Part shown: piece by piece, positions 54,708 through 64,000 of the stretch
How the letters are laid out: each line of letters starts with the position of its first letter
How positions within the stretch are numbered: position 1 is the stretch's first letter
From: Thermoanaerobaculum sp.
GTDB taxonomy: Bacteria > Acidobacteriota > Thermoanaerobaculia > Multivoradales > UBA5704
DNA: 64,000 bases
NCBI GenBank assembly: GCA_021154885.1
Contig: JAJKHS010000104.1
Span: 1-64,000, forward strand
Direction of reading: 5' to 3'
Program-made: the position numbers and the translations under genes
The notes under the pieces: model-generated
The model's database searches: none
Seen by the model: the letters and a program-made list of their open reading frames with translations, nothing else
Told to the model about the DNA's origin: nothing

Positions 54708-56225
54708 ATGACGTTCCTGCGCCGCTCGATCGCCCCGCTCCTCCTCAGCGCTCTCGCCGCCGGCATGACGGCGTCGGCGATTCCGGCGGCCACGGTCCGC
54801 CCGAACATCGTCTTCATCCTCACCGACGACCAGGACCTGGTTCTCGGCTCGATGAGCTACATGCCGCAGACGCGGGCGCTCCTCGCCCAGCAGGGGATGA
54901 CGTTCACCCAGGACTTCGTGCCCCTGTCGCTCTGCTGCCCGTCGCGCTCCACCATCCTGACCGGCCTCTACCCGCACAACCACAAGGTCTACACCAACAT
55001 CGCGCCGGATGGCGGCTTCGCCAAGTTCGCGGCCCTGGGCCACGAGGAGAACACCGTGGCCACGGCCCTCCACGCCGCCGGCTACCGCACCGCGCTGTTC
55101 GGCAAGTACCTGAACGGCTATCCGGACGGCGCGCAGATCAATCACGTGCCGCCGGGCTGGGACGCCTGGGCCAGCCCCGTGGCCGGCGACGCCTACAACA
55201 ACTTCGACTACACCCTCAACGAGAACGGCACCCTCGTCCCATACGGCAGCAGCCCGCAGGACTACCTCATGGACGTGATCGCCGGCAAGGCCACGCGGTT
55301 CATCCAGAGCTCCGCAGCCAAGAATCAGCCGTTCTTCCTCTACCTGGCCGCCTACACGCCGCATAAGCCGTCCGTGCCGGCGCCGCGGCACGCCGCTCTG
55401 TTCCCCGGCGTCAAAGCGCCCCGGACGCCCTCGTTCAACGAGGCCGACGTGAGCGGCAAGCCGGTGAAGATCCAGCATCTGCCGCTCCTCTCCGCCAAGA
55501 GCATCGCCGCCATCGACCAGCTCTACCGCCAGCGGCTGCAGTCGCTCCAGGCGATCGACGAGGCCGTGGCCGCGATCGTCCACACCCTGGAGGCCACGGG
55601 CCAGCTCGGCAACACCTACGTCTTCTTCACCTCGGACAACGGCTACCACATGGGCCAGCACCGTCTGCAGCCGGGCAAGTACACGCCGTACGAGCCGGAC
55701 GTGCGCGTGCCGCTCCTGGTGCGCGGCCCCGGCGTCGCGGCCGGCAGCTCCAGCGGCGCGCTGACGGTGAGCGTCGACTTCGCCCCCACGATCGCCGAGC
55801 TGGCCGGGGCGCGCCTGCCGATCGAGCCCGACGGCCGGTCCCTGGTGCCCCTGCTCAACGGCCCGACGCCGGCGGACTGGCGCAAGGTCGTCCTCCTGGA
55901 GCAGTTCGCCTTCAGCCCGCCGGACCATCCGCCCCATAACACCCTCGAGCCCCCGGACCCTCAGGACGCCGGGGTGGTCGAATACCCCTCCCATCTCGGG
56001 CTGCGGACGCCCGGCTTCAAGTACGTGGAGCGCCAGAGCGGCGAGCAGGAGGTCTACGACCTGCGCGCCGACCCCGACGAGCTGAAAAACCTGGCCCGCC
56101 GTCGTCTGAACGCCACCTGGCTGGGGAAGATGAAGAGCCTCGTCCGCCGGCTGGGAGCCTGCGCCGGCGAGAGCTGCCGCCAACTCGAAGCGCAGCCGGT
56201 ACCGGCGTTGCCGGCGGTGCGTTGA
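54708..56225 (+). CDS. Secreted sulfatase (N-acetylglucosamine-6-sulfatase-like)
   Basis: 505 residues. The signal peptide (APLLLSALAAGMTASAIPAA) precedes RPNIVFILTDDQD, the metal-binding start of the sulfatase family, with the formylglycine motif LSLCCPSRSTILTGLYPHNH (modifiable Cys76). Further signatures are ALHAAGYRTALFGKYLNGYP, VFFTSDNGYHMGQHRLQPGK and VPLLVRGPGVAAGSS. It would remove sulfate from sulfated sugars outside the cytoplasm after activation by a formylglycine-generating enzyme. The FGE-like domain at 62820-63440 lacks the active-site Cys pair, so it is unlikely to be the activator. Confidence 0.88.
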   Translation: MTFLRRSIAPLLLSALAAGMTASAIPAATVRPNIVFILTDDQDLVLGSMSYMPQTRALLAQQGMTFTQDFVPLSLCCPSRSTILTGLYPHNHKVYTNIAPDGGFAKFAALGHEENTVATALHAAGYRTALFGKYLNGYPDGAQINHVPPGWDAWASPVAGDAYNNFDYTLNENGTLVPYGSSPQDYLMDVIAGKATRFIQSSAAKNQPFFLYLAAYTPHKPSVPAPRHAALFPGVKAPRTPSFNEADVSGKPVKIQHLPLLSAKSIAAIDQLYRQRLQSLQAIDEAVAAIVHTLEATGQLGNTYVFFTSDNGYHMGQHRLQPGKYTPYEPDVRVPLLVRGPGVAAGSSSGALTVSVDFAPTIAELAGARLPIEPDGRSLVPLLNGPTPADWRKVVLLEQFAFSPPDHPPHNTLEPPDPQDAGVVEYPSHLGLRTPGFKYVERQSGEQEVYDLRADPDELKNLARRRLNATWLGKMKSLVRRLGACAGESCRQLEAQPVPALPAVR

Positions 56226-56282
56226 GCGTCCTCTTCGAATAGCACCGCCTGAAAATCGCTCATTCCCGAAAGGTGGGCAGCG

Positions 56283-56555
56283 TTGGCCCCGATGAGGGCA
56301 GCCTTGGCCCCGATCGGGGCAACAATGGCCCTCAGTTGGGCCGCGGCGGCCCTCATCGGGGCAGCCGCTGCCCTCACTTGGGCAACGACTGCCCTCATGA
56401 GGGCCATCGCTGCCCTCACTTGGGCCAAGGCTCCCCTCATGAGGGCTACGGTTCCCCTCACTTGGGCTACGGCTCCCCTCACTTGGGCAGTGGTTGCCCT
56501 CATCGGGGCAGCGGCTGCCCTCATCAGGGCCGAGGCTGCCCTCTCTTCGGGAGAG
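56283..56555. repeat. 21-bp tandem repeat (minisatellite), 13 units
   Basis: Thirteen imperfect units of the type GCTGCCCTCACTTGGGCNACG follow each other without gaps. Some units contain the palindrome GCCCTCATGAGGGC, others CCTCACTTGGG. All three plus-strand frames stay open through the array, as expected for a 21-base unit without stops, so openness is no sign of coding. It fills most of the gap 56226-56620 behind the sulfatase gene. Confidence 0.9.
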
Positions 56556-56620
56556 CACCACGAAGACGCCGGAGAGAGCCGTCGTGAAGAAGAGGAGATC
56601 CGCGCCGCGATGGGCGCGGC

Positions 56621-57088
56621 TCAGGGCTCGGAGGGAGAGTCGCCGTCCCGGCTGAGGGAGACCGCCGCAGTGTCGGGAGAGGCGCCGAGAGTCCCGGCGG
56701 CCCCAGGCGAGGCGGCGGGAGGCTCGGCCGGGAAGGGCATCGCGATCCCCACCCCCTCGGGAGTGGCCCGCGAGCGCCGGCGGATCGGCCGGATGTGGAA
56801 CCGCACCAGCACTTCGTTGCGGTGGCCGTAGTGGGAGCGGATCGCGGCGCGGGTCTTGACGATCAGGTCCCGGCCTTGAGCTGTCAGGATCCGCAACTGC
56901 TGGGTAACCGACTGGCGGCGCGCCGTCAGCGAGCTCTGCTCGGCGGCCAGCGCCTTCGTCCCCTGGAGCATGGTCGCGACCTCGTCCCGCAGCGGCCGCA
57001 GGTGGGGGACGTCAGCCAGCCGTTCGTCTATACCGCTGAGCAGGTTCTCCAGATCTCCGAAAAAATCCGCAAGCGAGTCCTTCGGCAT
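56621..57088 (-). CDS. Hypothetical coiled-coil protein
   Basis: 155 residues from an ATG with GGGG 7 bases upstream. The N-terminal 60 residues form helices (SLADFFGDLENLLSGIDERL, ATMLQGTKALAAEQSSLTAR) with heptad-like spacing. The middle (LRILTAQGRDLIVKTRAAIR, SHYGHRNEVLVRFHIRPIRR) is basic. The last 45 residues are disordered. I do not recognise a family. It is divergent from the TIR-CHAT-like gene, 163 bases apart. Confidence 0.55.
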   Translation of the reverse strand: MPKDSLADFFGDLENLLSGIDERLADVPHLRPLRDEVATMLQGTKALAAEQSSLTARRQSVTQQLRILTAQGRDLIVKTRAAIRSHYGHRNEVLVRFHIRPIRRRSRATPEGVGIAMPFPAEPPAASPGAAGTLGASPDTAAVSLSRDGDSPSEP

Positions 57089-57251
57089 GGTCAAGCCCCG
57101 GTGGTATCGAGCCTCTGGAGGCCCAAGGTTTGAGGACGGCGTCGCGATCGAGTGGCCCTATTCTTCTACGAGCCCCGCCTGCGCGTCAAGGTTGGCGATC
57201 TCCAGCAGGTACGGTAAGCTTCACTCAGTCCAGTCCAGGAGGGTGAGCCGC

Positions 57252-59699
57252 TTGCCGGGACCGAAGGTCTTCGTCAGCTACAGCCACAGGGACGAGAAGG
57301 CGCTCGAGCAGCTCCAGCGCTTCCTGCGTCCTCTGGAGCGCGACGGTCTGCTCACCGCCTGGGCGGACACCCGCCTGGAAACGGGCGACGACTGGAAGAA
57401 GGAGATCGACCAGGCCCTGGCCGAGGCCACGGTCGCCCTCCTCCTGATCTCCCAGGACTTCCTCAACTCCAGGTTCATCACCGAGGAGGAGGTGCCGCGA
57501 GTCCTGGCGCGCGAGGCGTCTGGGAAGATGACGGTCCTCCCCGTTTTCCTGAGCCCCTCCTTTGCGGAGGAGACTGGCTATCCCGACCCGCGCACCGGCG
57601 GCCGGAGCACGGTCCTGCTGACCAGGTTCCAGGGCTATGGCAAGCCGGATCACCCTCTCTCCGAGCTCGAATGGTCCGCGCGGGACCGGATCTACCTCGA
57701 GCTTGCCAAACGTCTGCGGACCCTCTCCGGCGTCGCCCCGGCGCCAGGTCCCACAGCCGGCTCCCCGGCATCGCCGGTCGCCCCAGCCTCCTCCGGCCCG
57801 GCGCGGGCCTACGAGCTGACGATACAAATCGAGGAACGCGGGGAGAATCTCCTCGTCACCTATCATCTTCCCGGCCGGGAGCCTCTCGCCTCGGTAAGCC
57901 TCCCCAGGGACGAGGTGAGAGCGCGGGTCGATCCCATCCAGAGGACGCTCGACACAGCCCTCAACCGCACACTCCTGCAACAGGTTGGAAATTGGGGAGA
58001 GATCCTCTTCGACCTTCTCTTCGGTCCGGTGGAGAGATGGGAGCCGATTCTCCGGGCCGTGTTCGGCAGGTCCGGGGGCACCCCCAGGCCCAATCCCATC
58101 TTCGGTCCGGTCTGCCTGCGCATCCATGCCGAGGAGCCTCGCCTTTCCGGCCTCCCCTGGCGGCTCACCTCCTGGAAGGGCCAGCCGCTCGTCGACGCCG
58201 GCTGGACCTTCACCACCACCCACGTGGTGGACCCCGTCGAGGACCGCCTCACCACGGCCCCGACCAACGTCCTCGTCTTCGCGCCCCTGACCTCCGGCAA
58301 CGACGGCGGCCCGCACGATCCGGAGCATGCCCAAGCCGTACGCGACGTCCTGAACAAGGCCTGGCCCACAGGGCGGGACCCTGGCTACGTGCAGACCGCG
58401 CGCACCCGGGCGGAGCTCGAGAAGGGCCTGCGCGACCTGCGGCCCAACATCCTCTATATATACGGGCGTGGAACCGTGGCAGGCGGGCGTCCGAGCCTCC
58501 TGTTGGAGGGGACGCACGGCGCCGAGCCCCTGCCTCTTGCCGAGCTGCGCCGTCTGTTCGCGGAGCATACTCCGGCGGTCCTCTACCTCAACCTGGAAGG
58601 ACTGACTGAGGAGGCCGGCGTCACGCCTGATCAGATTCTCGGCGACGACGTTCCGCTCCTCCTCTGGCGAAGGCGGCCTGAATGGTCGGCTGAATCCACG
58701 ACGGTGGCCCTGCACTGGCTCAGCCGCTGGCTTACCCGGGGGGAAGACCCCGTCGCCTCTTTTCACCAGGTGCAGCAGGACTCCTTGCCGCCGAGCTGCG
58801 AGGCCTACACCCTGGCGATTCACTCCAATTACAGGACTTGGCGCACCTCCACGTATCAGGCATCAGCGCAGCGGCACTACCCCTCGCTGCGGCTCGACCG
58901 CAACCACCAGAAGTCCCTGGTGCGCAAGTACCTTGAGGAGCTGGTGCGGAGCGGCAGCCGGCGCGTCATGGCGCTCGTTCCCTACGCGGCCCCCAGCAAC
59001 TCGATCCCTTCGCTCTCGGATCAGCTCCGGCACGATCTGGAGCTTTCGCTCAGCCACCTTGCCGAGATCGCCCGGGTGCGGCTCCAGTTTCCGGAAGGCC
59101 GATCGAATCTCCGCCATGACCTGGAAGAGGAGCTGAAGCTCCAGCTTGGCGCCTGGCCGAACGAGCCGGTGCCGTATCTGCTCCGCCGGTACGCTCCCAA
59201 AGCCGTGGCCCCAGGCAAGAAACCGGTGCTCTGGCTGGACTGGGGGGCATTCGGCGTTGCCTCGGGCCTGCAGGCTGAGCTGAAGGATGACGATCTGGAG
59301 GCTTGGCTCCGTTTCTCGAGCGAGTATCTTGGCACTCACTGCCCAGACGACCTGCGAATCGTCTCCTACGTTGCTCTGGAGATTCCCGACGTCAGGTACG
59401 AGGAGCTCGCCTATAAGCTCCAGGCACAGCGGCGCCAGCCCTGGTGCCGGACACCCGTCTTCCGGCTCAGCGAGTTGCCGCCCCTGGGCCAGGTCGCCGA
59501 AACGGACCTCCTGGATTTCTTGGAGGATCCGGCCAACTCGAGCTGCGACCCTGGAATACAAATAGAGATCGCGGAGCGGATCATCACCCGCACGAAAGGC
59601 GCCTTCGAGGAGACCGTGGCCCTCCTCCAGAAAGCCGAGAACGGCTCCTGGTACGATGTGCTCGCGGACCTCCGCCGCGAGCAGGGTGGCACCCCATGA
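57252..59699 (+). CDS. TIR protein with CHAT-like (inactive) and C-terminal conflict-system region
   Basis: 815 residues. Start taken as TTG, nine bases after AGGAGG; a GTG three codons earlier is too close. Residues 3-150 are a TIR domain: [40 protein letters not shown], and [14 protein letters not shown] with candidate catalytic Glu. Residues about 290-510 look like a CHAT (caspase-fold) domain: [20 protein letters not shown] occupies the GHG position with Arg for His, and [15 protein letters not shown] the Cys position with no Cys, so it is probably inactive. The last 250 residues ([20 protein letters not shown] onward) are unassigned and may be an inactive STAND-like module. The stop overlaps the MoxR gene (ATGA). 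Confidence 0.72.
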   Translation: MPGPKVFVSYSHRDEKALEQLQRFLRPLERDGLLTAWADTRLETGDDWKKEIDQALAEATVALLLISQDFLNSRFITEEEVPRVLAREASGKMTVLPVFLSPSFAEETGYPDPRTGGRSTVLLTRFQGYGKPDHPLSELEWSARDRIYLELAKRLRTLSGVAPAPGPTAGSPASPVAPASSGPARAYELTIQIEERGENLLVTYHLPGREPLASVSLPRDEVRARVDPIQRTLDTALNRTLLQQVGNWGEILFDLLFGPVERWEPILRAVFGRSGGTPRPNPIFGPVCLRIHAEEPRLSGLPWRLTSWKGQPLVDAGWTFTTTHVVDPVEDRLTTAPTNVLVFAPLTSGNDGGPHDPEHAQAVRDVLNKAWPTGRDPGYVQTARTRAELEKGLRDLRPNILYIYGRGTVAGGRPSLLLEGTHGAEPLPLAELRRLFAEHTPAVLYLNLEGLTEEAGVTPDQILGDDVPLLLWRRRPEWSAESTTVALHWLSRWLTRGEDPVASFHQVQQDSLPPSCEAYTLAIHSNYRTWRTSTYQASAQRHYPSLRLDRNHQKSLVRKYLEELVRSGSRRVMALVPYAAPSNSIPSLSDQLRHDLELSLSHLAEIARVRLQFPEGRSNLRHDLEEELKLQLGAWPNEPVPYLLRRYAPKAVAPGKKPVLWLDWGAFGVASGLQAELKDDDLEAWLRFSSEYLGTHCPDDLRIVSYVALEIPDVRYEELAYKLQAQRRQPWCRTPVFRLSELPPLGQVAETDLLDFLEDPANSSCDPGIQIEIAERIITRTKGAFEETVALLQKAENGSWYDVLADLRREQGGTP

Positions 59700-60619
59700 A
59701 CGATCATAGCTTCGAGCTGCTGGCCCCCGACGACCGCCGGCCCGAACGCCGGGAGGCCCTGGCGCAGCGCGAAATGCCCGCCAGCCTCGGCAACCATCGC
59801 GAGGCGGCTCGCTTCTTCCAGCCGGACGCCGATCTGGTGGACGCCGTGAACGTGGCACTCGCCGTGGGCGCTCCCCTCCTCCTCACCGGCGAGCCGGGGA
59901 CCGGCAAGACCCAGGTGGCCTTCTATCTCGCCTGGTACTTCGACCTTGCGGATCGCCTCTTCTCCCTCTACGTGCGCAGCACCACCACGGCCGAGGACCT
60001 CCTCTATCGCTTCGACGCTGTGGCCTACCTCCAGGCCGCCAACGATCCGGCTCACCATGGCCAGTCCGTGAACAAAGCGGATTTCGTCGAGCCCGGACCG
60101 CTGTGGAAGGCCTATGACACTCCAGGACCGTCGATCGTCCTCCTCGACGAGATCGACAAGGCGCCGCGCGATTTCCCGAACGACCTGCTGAACGTCCTCG
60201 ATCAGCACACCTTCCACGTACCCGAGACTGGACGACTGGTGAGCCGCGGCGAGGGTCCTCCGCCCATCGTGGTGATCACCAGCAACAGCGAACGCCGTCT
60301 GCCCGAGCCGTTCCTGCGCCGCTGCATCTTTCACCACATCGAATTCACCGAAGATCTGCTCCGCTGCGCGGTCGAGGCCCGGGTGGGCGACTTCCCCAAC
60401 CTTGCTACGGACGTGGTGGAGGCGGCTCTCCAGCGCTTCCTGGAGCTGCGAGGGCGCGATCTGCGCAAGAAGCCGGCCACGGCGGAGCTGCTCGTCTGGC
60501 TGACCATCCTCTCGGCACGGGGAAACGTGACCGCGGAGGACCTCCGCGTTCCCTTCAAATCGCTGCCCGCACTCTCGGCTCTGATCAAAGACCGCGACGA
60601 CCTCGCTCTGCTGAGCTGA
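59696..60619 (+). CDS. MoxR-family AAA ATPase
   Basis: 307 residues from the ATG overlapping the previous stop. Walker [21 protein letters not shown] near residue 65, Walker [21 protein letters not shown] near 148, sensor [20 protein letters not shown] with the arginine finger region. These are MoxR/RavA-type chaperone-like ATPases, which pair with vWA proteins. It sits between a TIR effector and a vWA-like membrane protein, as in the MoxR-vWA ternary conflict systems, where NTP hydrolysis is thought to gate effector activation. Confidence 0.87.
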   Translation: MNDHSFELLAPDDRRPERREALAQREMPASLGNHREAARFFQPDADLVDAVNVALAVGAPLLLTGEPGTGKTQVAFYLAWYFDLADRLFSLYVRSTTTAEDLLYRFDAVAYLQAANDPAHHGQSVNKADFVEPGPLWKAYDTPGPSIVLLDEIDKAPRDFPNDLLNVLDQHTFHVPETGRLVSRGEGPPPIVVITSNSERRLPEPFLRRCIFHHIEFTEDLLRCAVEARVGDFPNLATDVVEAALQRFLELRGRDLRKKPATAELLVWLTILSARGNVTAEDLRVPFKSLPALSALIKDRDDLALLS

Positions 60620-60628
60620 GAGACGCCC

Positions 60629-63460
60629 ATGAGCGCCGCCCTCGGCCTCGATCCCCTGCTCGCCGCCCTGCGCCAGGCCGGGCTGCCGGTGGGCGTCTCC
60701 GAAATGGCGCGGCTGCAGCAGGTTTTTTCGCTGGGACCCCAAATCAGGAATCCAGAAGATCGCCGGCTGAAAGCCGTGCTGCGCGCCGTCCTCGTCAAAT
60801 CGGCCGAGGATCGCGCCCGCTTCGAGCCGGTCTTCGACGCCTGGCTCGGCCGTGCAGGCCAGGAGGTGAGCCTGCGCGAGGCGCCGAGGCCCTCTCCGGT
60901 GCCGGAGCCAGAGCCGCCCCCCAAGAGGTCTATCTGGCTCTGGGTGGCCGTTGCGGCTCTGGCGCTGGCGATCCTGATCCCTCTGGGCCTCGCACTGTTC
61001 CGGCGCCAACCGGCGGTGAGGCCGAATCCCCATCCCGTTGAGGTCACCCCGACACCCACACCGGTCGAACCCACGCCGCCCCCTTCTACCCAGGCCATCT
61101 TCTGGGTGCCCACCCTTACCGTCACACCGGGCAAGCCGGTCTGGCAGGGCTGGCCGGCCATCATCCTCGGCAGCCTGGCGCTCCTTGCCTCAGAGGCCCT
61201 CTGGCTCACGCAACGCCAGCGGAGCTGGCTGCCGGAGCCGGCGCCCGATCCGGTGAAGAAGGGGCCGCCGCGGGTGTTCCTCACGCCGCCGCAGCTCTCA
61301 GGTCCACAGCTCCTGGAGCCGCGGGAACAGGAGGCGCTCGTCTGGGGGATCGGTCACTTCGTCACGGACGAGCCAACCCGCCGGCTCGATCTGCCGGCGA
61401 CGGTGCGGGCGACCGCGCGGGACGGCGGCATCCCCCATCTGCTCTTCCATCAAGCCCGCCATCCACGGGAGGTGTGGCTGTGGATCGACGAGGCGGCGGA
61501 CGATCCCGCCATTCCGCGGCTCGCCGATGAGATCGAAGCAGCCCTGAAGACCCACACCCTGCCCGTCGAGCGGGCTCTCTTCCGCGGTGTGCCCGACTGG
61601 CTGGTCAGCTCCGCCGGCCAGGCCTTCGCGCCCAACGAGGTCGACGAGCGGCGGGATGCGGCCCTGGTGGCGATCCTCACCGACGGGCGCGTCCTCGCCC
61701 GGCAGTACGCGGCCGACGATCGACGGGTGCGTCTCGACGCGCTCCTGCGCGGTCTCTCCCATTGGCCGCGGTTGGCCTTCGTGGATTTTGCCGCGGAGCC
61801 GGGCGACCTGGCGGCGGTCCTGGGAAAGCACTCGCTTTCCTGGATCACCCCTCCTGAGCTGGCCACCTTCCTGGGAAGCACCGAAACCGCGAAGCGGAAG
61901 CCGCCGCTTGCCGCCACCGGCGACGCCGTCTGGGCCGCCGCCTGCGCGCTCGCCCCGGCCTCCGTGGATGAGCTGAGGGCGTTCCAGCTCCGCAAGCGGC
62001 TGGGACTCGCCACCTCACCGTGGGCTCTCCGCCAGATGCGCACCGAGGCCCCGGGCCCTCTCGGACGTCTTCAGTGGCAGTCTCAGGATCGCGCCCGGCG
62101 GGTCAACTGGCTGCGCCAGGCCGAGGCTCAACCCACCCGCGAAGTTGCCGCTGGAAGCCTGCTGGCCCGGGCGCTCGATTTCTGGGAGGAGGTCTATGAC
62201 CGGGAGCTCAAGGAGCGGGACCAGGGAGAGGCAGGAGATCCCTGGCTGGACACCCCGGCTCATCAGCACCTCGTCATGGAGCGCGCCCTTATCGGTCTGT
62301 GGCGCGAGGCTCCGAACGCCATCCGCGACCTCTACCGTCTGCACGGCGGCGGCCTGCGCGAGCTGATCGAGGGGCAACTGCACACCATGGCACCCGCGGA
62401 CTATGGAGTTCCGGAGGAGCTCCACCTTCCCTGGGCCTGGGCGGAACGCTCCGGCACCGAGCAGGTCATGCTCGGGGAGATGAAGCTCGGGGGCGGCGTG
62501 CCCGCGGCCACGTTGCGGCGTCCCGGTCGTCTCTTCGCGGGGCTCGGGCTGTGCCTGGGCCTCGCCGCAGGAGCACTCATCGCGGCGGCCTTGAGCGGAC
62601 GGCGCCCTCCAGGGGGACCGCCAAGCCTCGTCCACGGACCTGGGAAACCCGCGGATGCCTTCCAGGAGATCACGAAGACCTCCGCCGGCCGCTGGCGGGT
62701 AGCCGTGGCCACGCCGAGAGCCCGGACCGCTCAAGAGGTCCCCGCAGGCTCTGTCGTTCAGGTGCGATGGGAGGAGAAGAGCCTTCCTTGCAGGACCGGC
62801 GAATTGGACGAAAAGGACGGAATGACGTTCGTCCACGTCTGCCCAGGTACCTTCATCATGGGCTCAGCCGACGATCCGCAGGCTGATTCTGACGAAAAGC
62901 CGGCGCACGAGGTCACTCTCAGTGAATTCTGGATCGGCCGGACGGAGGTGACGAGCTCCCAGTACCGGAGGAGCGTATCCAACCGCGTGGCCGACCTTCC
63001 CGCCACAGACGTGACCTGGAACGAGGCGAAGGACTTCTGCGAGAGTCACGGCTGGCGCCTGCCCACGGAAGCCGAGTGGGAGTACGCGGCCCGCGCCGGC
63101 ACCCAGACCCCCTGGTCCTTCGGCACGGATGAAAAGCAGCTCGGCGACTTCGCCTGGTTTGAGGGGAACTCCGGCCTTGAGCCACATCCCGTCAGAACCA
63201 AAAAGCCGAACCCATGGGGGATCTACGACATGCATGGCAACGCGTGGGAGTGGGTGGCGGACTGGTTCGGTCCATACAAGCCCGGCCCGCAGAGAGATTC
63301 CAAGGGGCCTGATACCGGTGTGTTTCGTACGGTGCGGGGGGGCGCCTTCAACGTCCCGCCCAGGTACCTGCGCTCCGCGCTCCGGTTCAGGGACCTGCCC
63401 ACGTACCGGGGCAGGTACATCGGCTTCCGCTGTGCCCGCAGCCCCCGCAGCCAGCCTTGA
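60629..63460 (+). CDS. CoxE/vWA-like, transmembrane, FGE-domain fusion protein
   Basis: 943 residues, 9 bases after the MoxR stop. Residues 1-90 (LLAALRQAGLPVGVSEMARL, LKAVLRAVLVKSAEDRARFE) resemble the N-terminus of CoxE-type MoxR partners. Two membrane helices follow near 101-123 and 171-193. Residues about 280-420 look like a vWA domain with altered MIDAS: VWLWIDEAADDPA stands for DxSxS, and ALVAILTDGRVLA keeps the TDG. SAV_2336-related proteins are an alternative relative. A third helix lies near 635-655. From about 730 an FGE-sulfatase domain begins (PGTFIMGSADDPQADSDEKP, RLPTEAEWEYAARAG, YDMHGNAWEWVADWFG), without the catalytic Cys pair, hence a binding role is more likely than catalysis. 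Confidence 0.75.
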   Translation: MSAALGLDPLLAALRQAGLPVGVSEMARLQQVFSLGPQIRNPEDRRLKAVLRAVLVKSAEDRARFEPVFDAWLGRAGQEVSLREAPRPSPVPEPEPPPKRSIWLWVAVAALALAILIPLGLALFRRQPAVRPNPHPVEVTPTPTPVEPTPPPSTQAIFWVPTLTVTPGKPVWQGWPAIILGSLALLASEALWLTQRQRSWLPEPAPDPVKKGPPRVFLTPPQLSGPQLLEPREQEALVWGIGHFVTDEPTRRLDLPATVRATARDGGIPHLLFHQARHPREVWLWIDEAADDPAIPRLADEIEAALKTHTLPVERALFRGVPDWLVSSAGQAFAPNEVDERRDAALVAILTDGRVLARQYAADDRRVRLDALLRGLSHWPRLAFVDFAAEPGDLAAVLGKHSLSWITPPELATFLGSTETAKRKPPLAATGDAVWAAACALAPASVDELRAFQLRKRLGLATSPWALRQMRTEAPGPLGRLQWQSQDRARRVNWLRQAEAQPTREVAAGSLLARALDFWEEVYDRELKERDQGEAGDPWLDTPAHQHLVMERALIGLWREAPNAIRDLYRLHGGGLRELIEGQLHTMAPADYGVPEELHLPWAWAERSGTEQVMLGEMKLGGGVPAATLRRPGRLFAGLGLCLGLAAGALIAAALSGRRPPGGPPSLVHGPGKPADAFQEITKTSAGRWRVAVATPRARTAQEVPAGSVVQVRWEEKSLPCRTGELDEKDGMTFVHVCPGTFIMGSADDPQADSDEKPAHEVTLSEFWIGRTEVTSSQYRRSVSNRVADLPATDVTWNEAKDFCESHGWRLPTEAEWEYAARAGTQTPWSFGTDEKQLGDFAWFEGNSGLEPHPVRTKKPNPWGIYDMHGNAWEWVADWFGPYKPGPQRDSKGPDTGVFRTVRGGAFNVPPRYLRSALRFRDLPTYRGRYIGFRCARSPRSQP

Positions 63461-63514
63461 TCTTTGTCCCTTGACGTTTTCTGTCCGACCCCGCGTAGCG
63501 GGGACCGCCTCCTT

Positions 63515-63933
63515 GCCCGGGATTGAAATCCATGCCCTTACACACATCTCGCGGCTGGGATTCGCGACGCCCGGGGTACGAGTCGACCGGACCGGCATCG
63601 CCGCATCGGAGACGACCCGCCGTCCCCGGGGCCTCCGAAAGGAAATCGTATCGGGGTCTGTGTCGTCTCTACGGAACGTCGGAGACGCGGCCAGAGAGAG
63701 GGGTTCCGGAAGGGTTGGGAGATACCGCTTCGCGATGCCCCCGGAATCGCATCCTTTTGCTATCGCGAGACCGGTCCGTAGAGACGCCCCAGACCCGTTA
63801 CGAGACCTTCGGCAGGCCACGGGGACGGCGGGGCGTCTCCGCCGCGGCGATGTCGCTCCGGTCCTCCCCCACCTCCAGCGTCGCGGATCCCAGAGTGAAG
63901 ATATGTGTAATGGTATGGATTGAAATCCCGGGC
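63515..63933. mobile_element. 419-bp MITE-like element with terminal inverted repeats
   Basis: The two ends match in inverted orientation over about 38 bases (GCCCGGGATTGAAATCC on the left, mirrored GGATTGAAATCCCGGGC on the right, then ATTACACA-like sequence) with few mismatches. Inside is a second pair of long inverted arms (near 63605-63675 and 63780-63850), so the whole element is a large imperfect palindrome. No ORF for a transposase is found. The inner arms match the single repeat at 2313-2365. It occupies most of the 540 bases after the last gene; nothing else is seen up to 64000. Confidence 0.65.
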
Positions 63934-64000
63934 GAGTCGAAAGCGTTAAGCAGACAAGGATCGAGGCTGGAGACGAGGAAGAAACGCCAGACACCTACCT

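Noticed and set aside
56283..56831. A plus-strand ORF through the 21-bp tandem repeats as a repeat protein gene
   Set aside because: All frames are open in a stop-free 21-base repeat, there is no ribosome site, and the end overlaps a minus-strand gene.
62820..63440. FGE domain as the activator of the sulfatase at 54708
   Set aside because: The Cys pair needed for formylglycine formation is absent; the protein belongs to the TIR/MoxR unit by gene overlap and spacing.
63515..63933. GATTGAAATCC at both ends looked like the 3' end of CRISPR repeats
   Set aside because: There are only two copies, in inverted orientation and 400 bases apart, with no spacer-repeat periodicity; they are terminal inverted repeats.

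Overview
The window is GC-rich DNA from a Gram-negative bacterium: there are lipoproteins, a Spy/CpxP-like periplasmic protein with a two-component pair, and Tat and Sec signal peptides. The mix of WD40-caspase proteins, TIR proteins, DUF4157 proteins, DUF6600 proteins and a GG-leader peptide of the LxLxRETLRxL type suggests Acidobacteriota (Thermoanaerobaculia-like). That placement is inference, since no rRNA or ribosomal gene is present. I saw no rRNA, tRNA or CRISPR array.

Region 1-11.6 kb: an endonuclease Q/TIGR00375-type protein running off the left edge, a DinB-like protein, a tandem pair of secreted paralogues, a secreted serine protease, an APC permease, a DUF6600/Gln-rich protein behind a sigma-54-type promoter, and a Tat-exported aldo/keto reductase. 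Region 11.6-20.6 kb: a patatin-like protein, then a minus-strand operon (monooxygenase/reductase fusion, enoyl-CoA hydratase, acyl-CoA dehydrogenase, CoA ligase, RidA) that best fits aerobic 2-aminobenzoate degradation through its CoA thioester. Region 21-30 kb: a second DUF6600 paralogue with the same promoter layout, a cNMP-DUF1003 membrane protein, a two-gene TIR plus MinD-like/WD40 unit, a FitAB/VapBC-type toxin-antitoxin pair, a split PAP2-like gene and a lipoprotein. Region 30-34 kb: two DUF4157 proteins, one with a C-terminal nuclease-like domain, flanking a methyltransferase-TPR protein. Region 34-42 kb: an ABC exporter, a di-heme oxidoreductase, and a Cpx-like two-component system with a 22-bp motif repeated at two target promoters.

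Region 42-63.5 kb is rich in predicted conflict modules: an ATPase with a PD-(D/E)XK-like end, a four-gene unit with two tandem WD40-caspase proteins, a zone of gene remnants (PIN toxin, two differently deleted dehydrogenase fragments, an Rpn-like nuclease) surrounding a lone Cys-rich RiPP-like precursor, a sulfatase, and a three-gene unit (TIR plus CHAT-like protein, MoxR ATPase, vWA-like/transmembrane/FGE-domain protein). The three-gene unit resembles the MoxR-vWA ternary NTP-dependent conflict systems and is the best candidate for an uncharacterised system here.

At least four families of palindromic dispersed repeats occupy the intergenic gaps, and the right edge carries a 419-bp element with terminal inverted repeats. 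Many genes are coupled by 4-bp stop/start overlaps, which helped fix starts.
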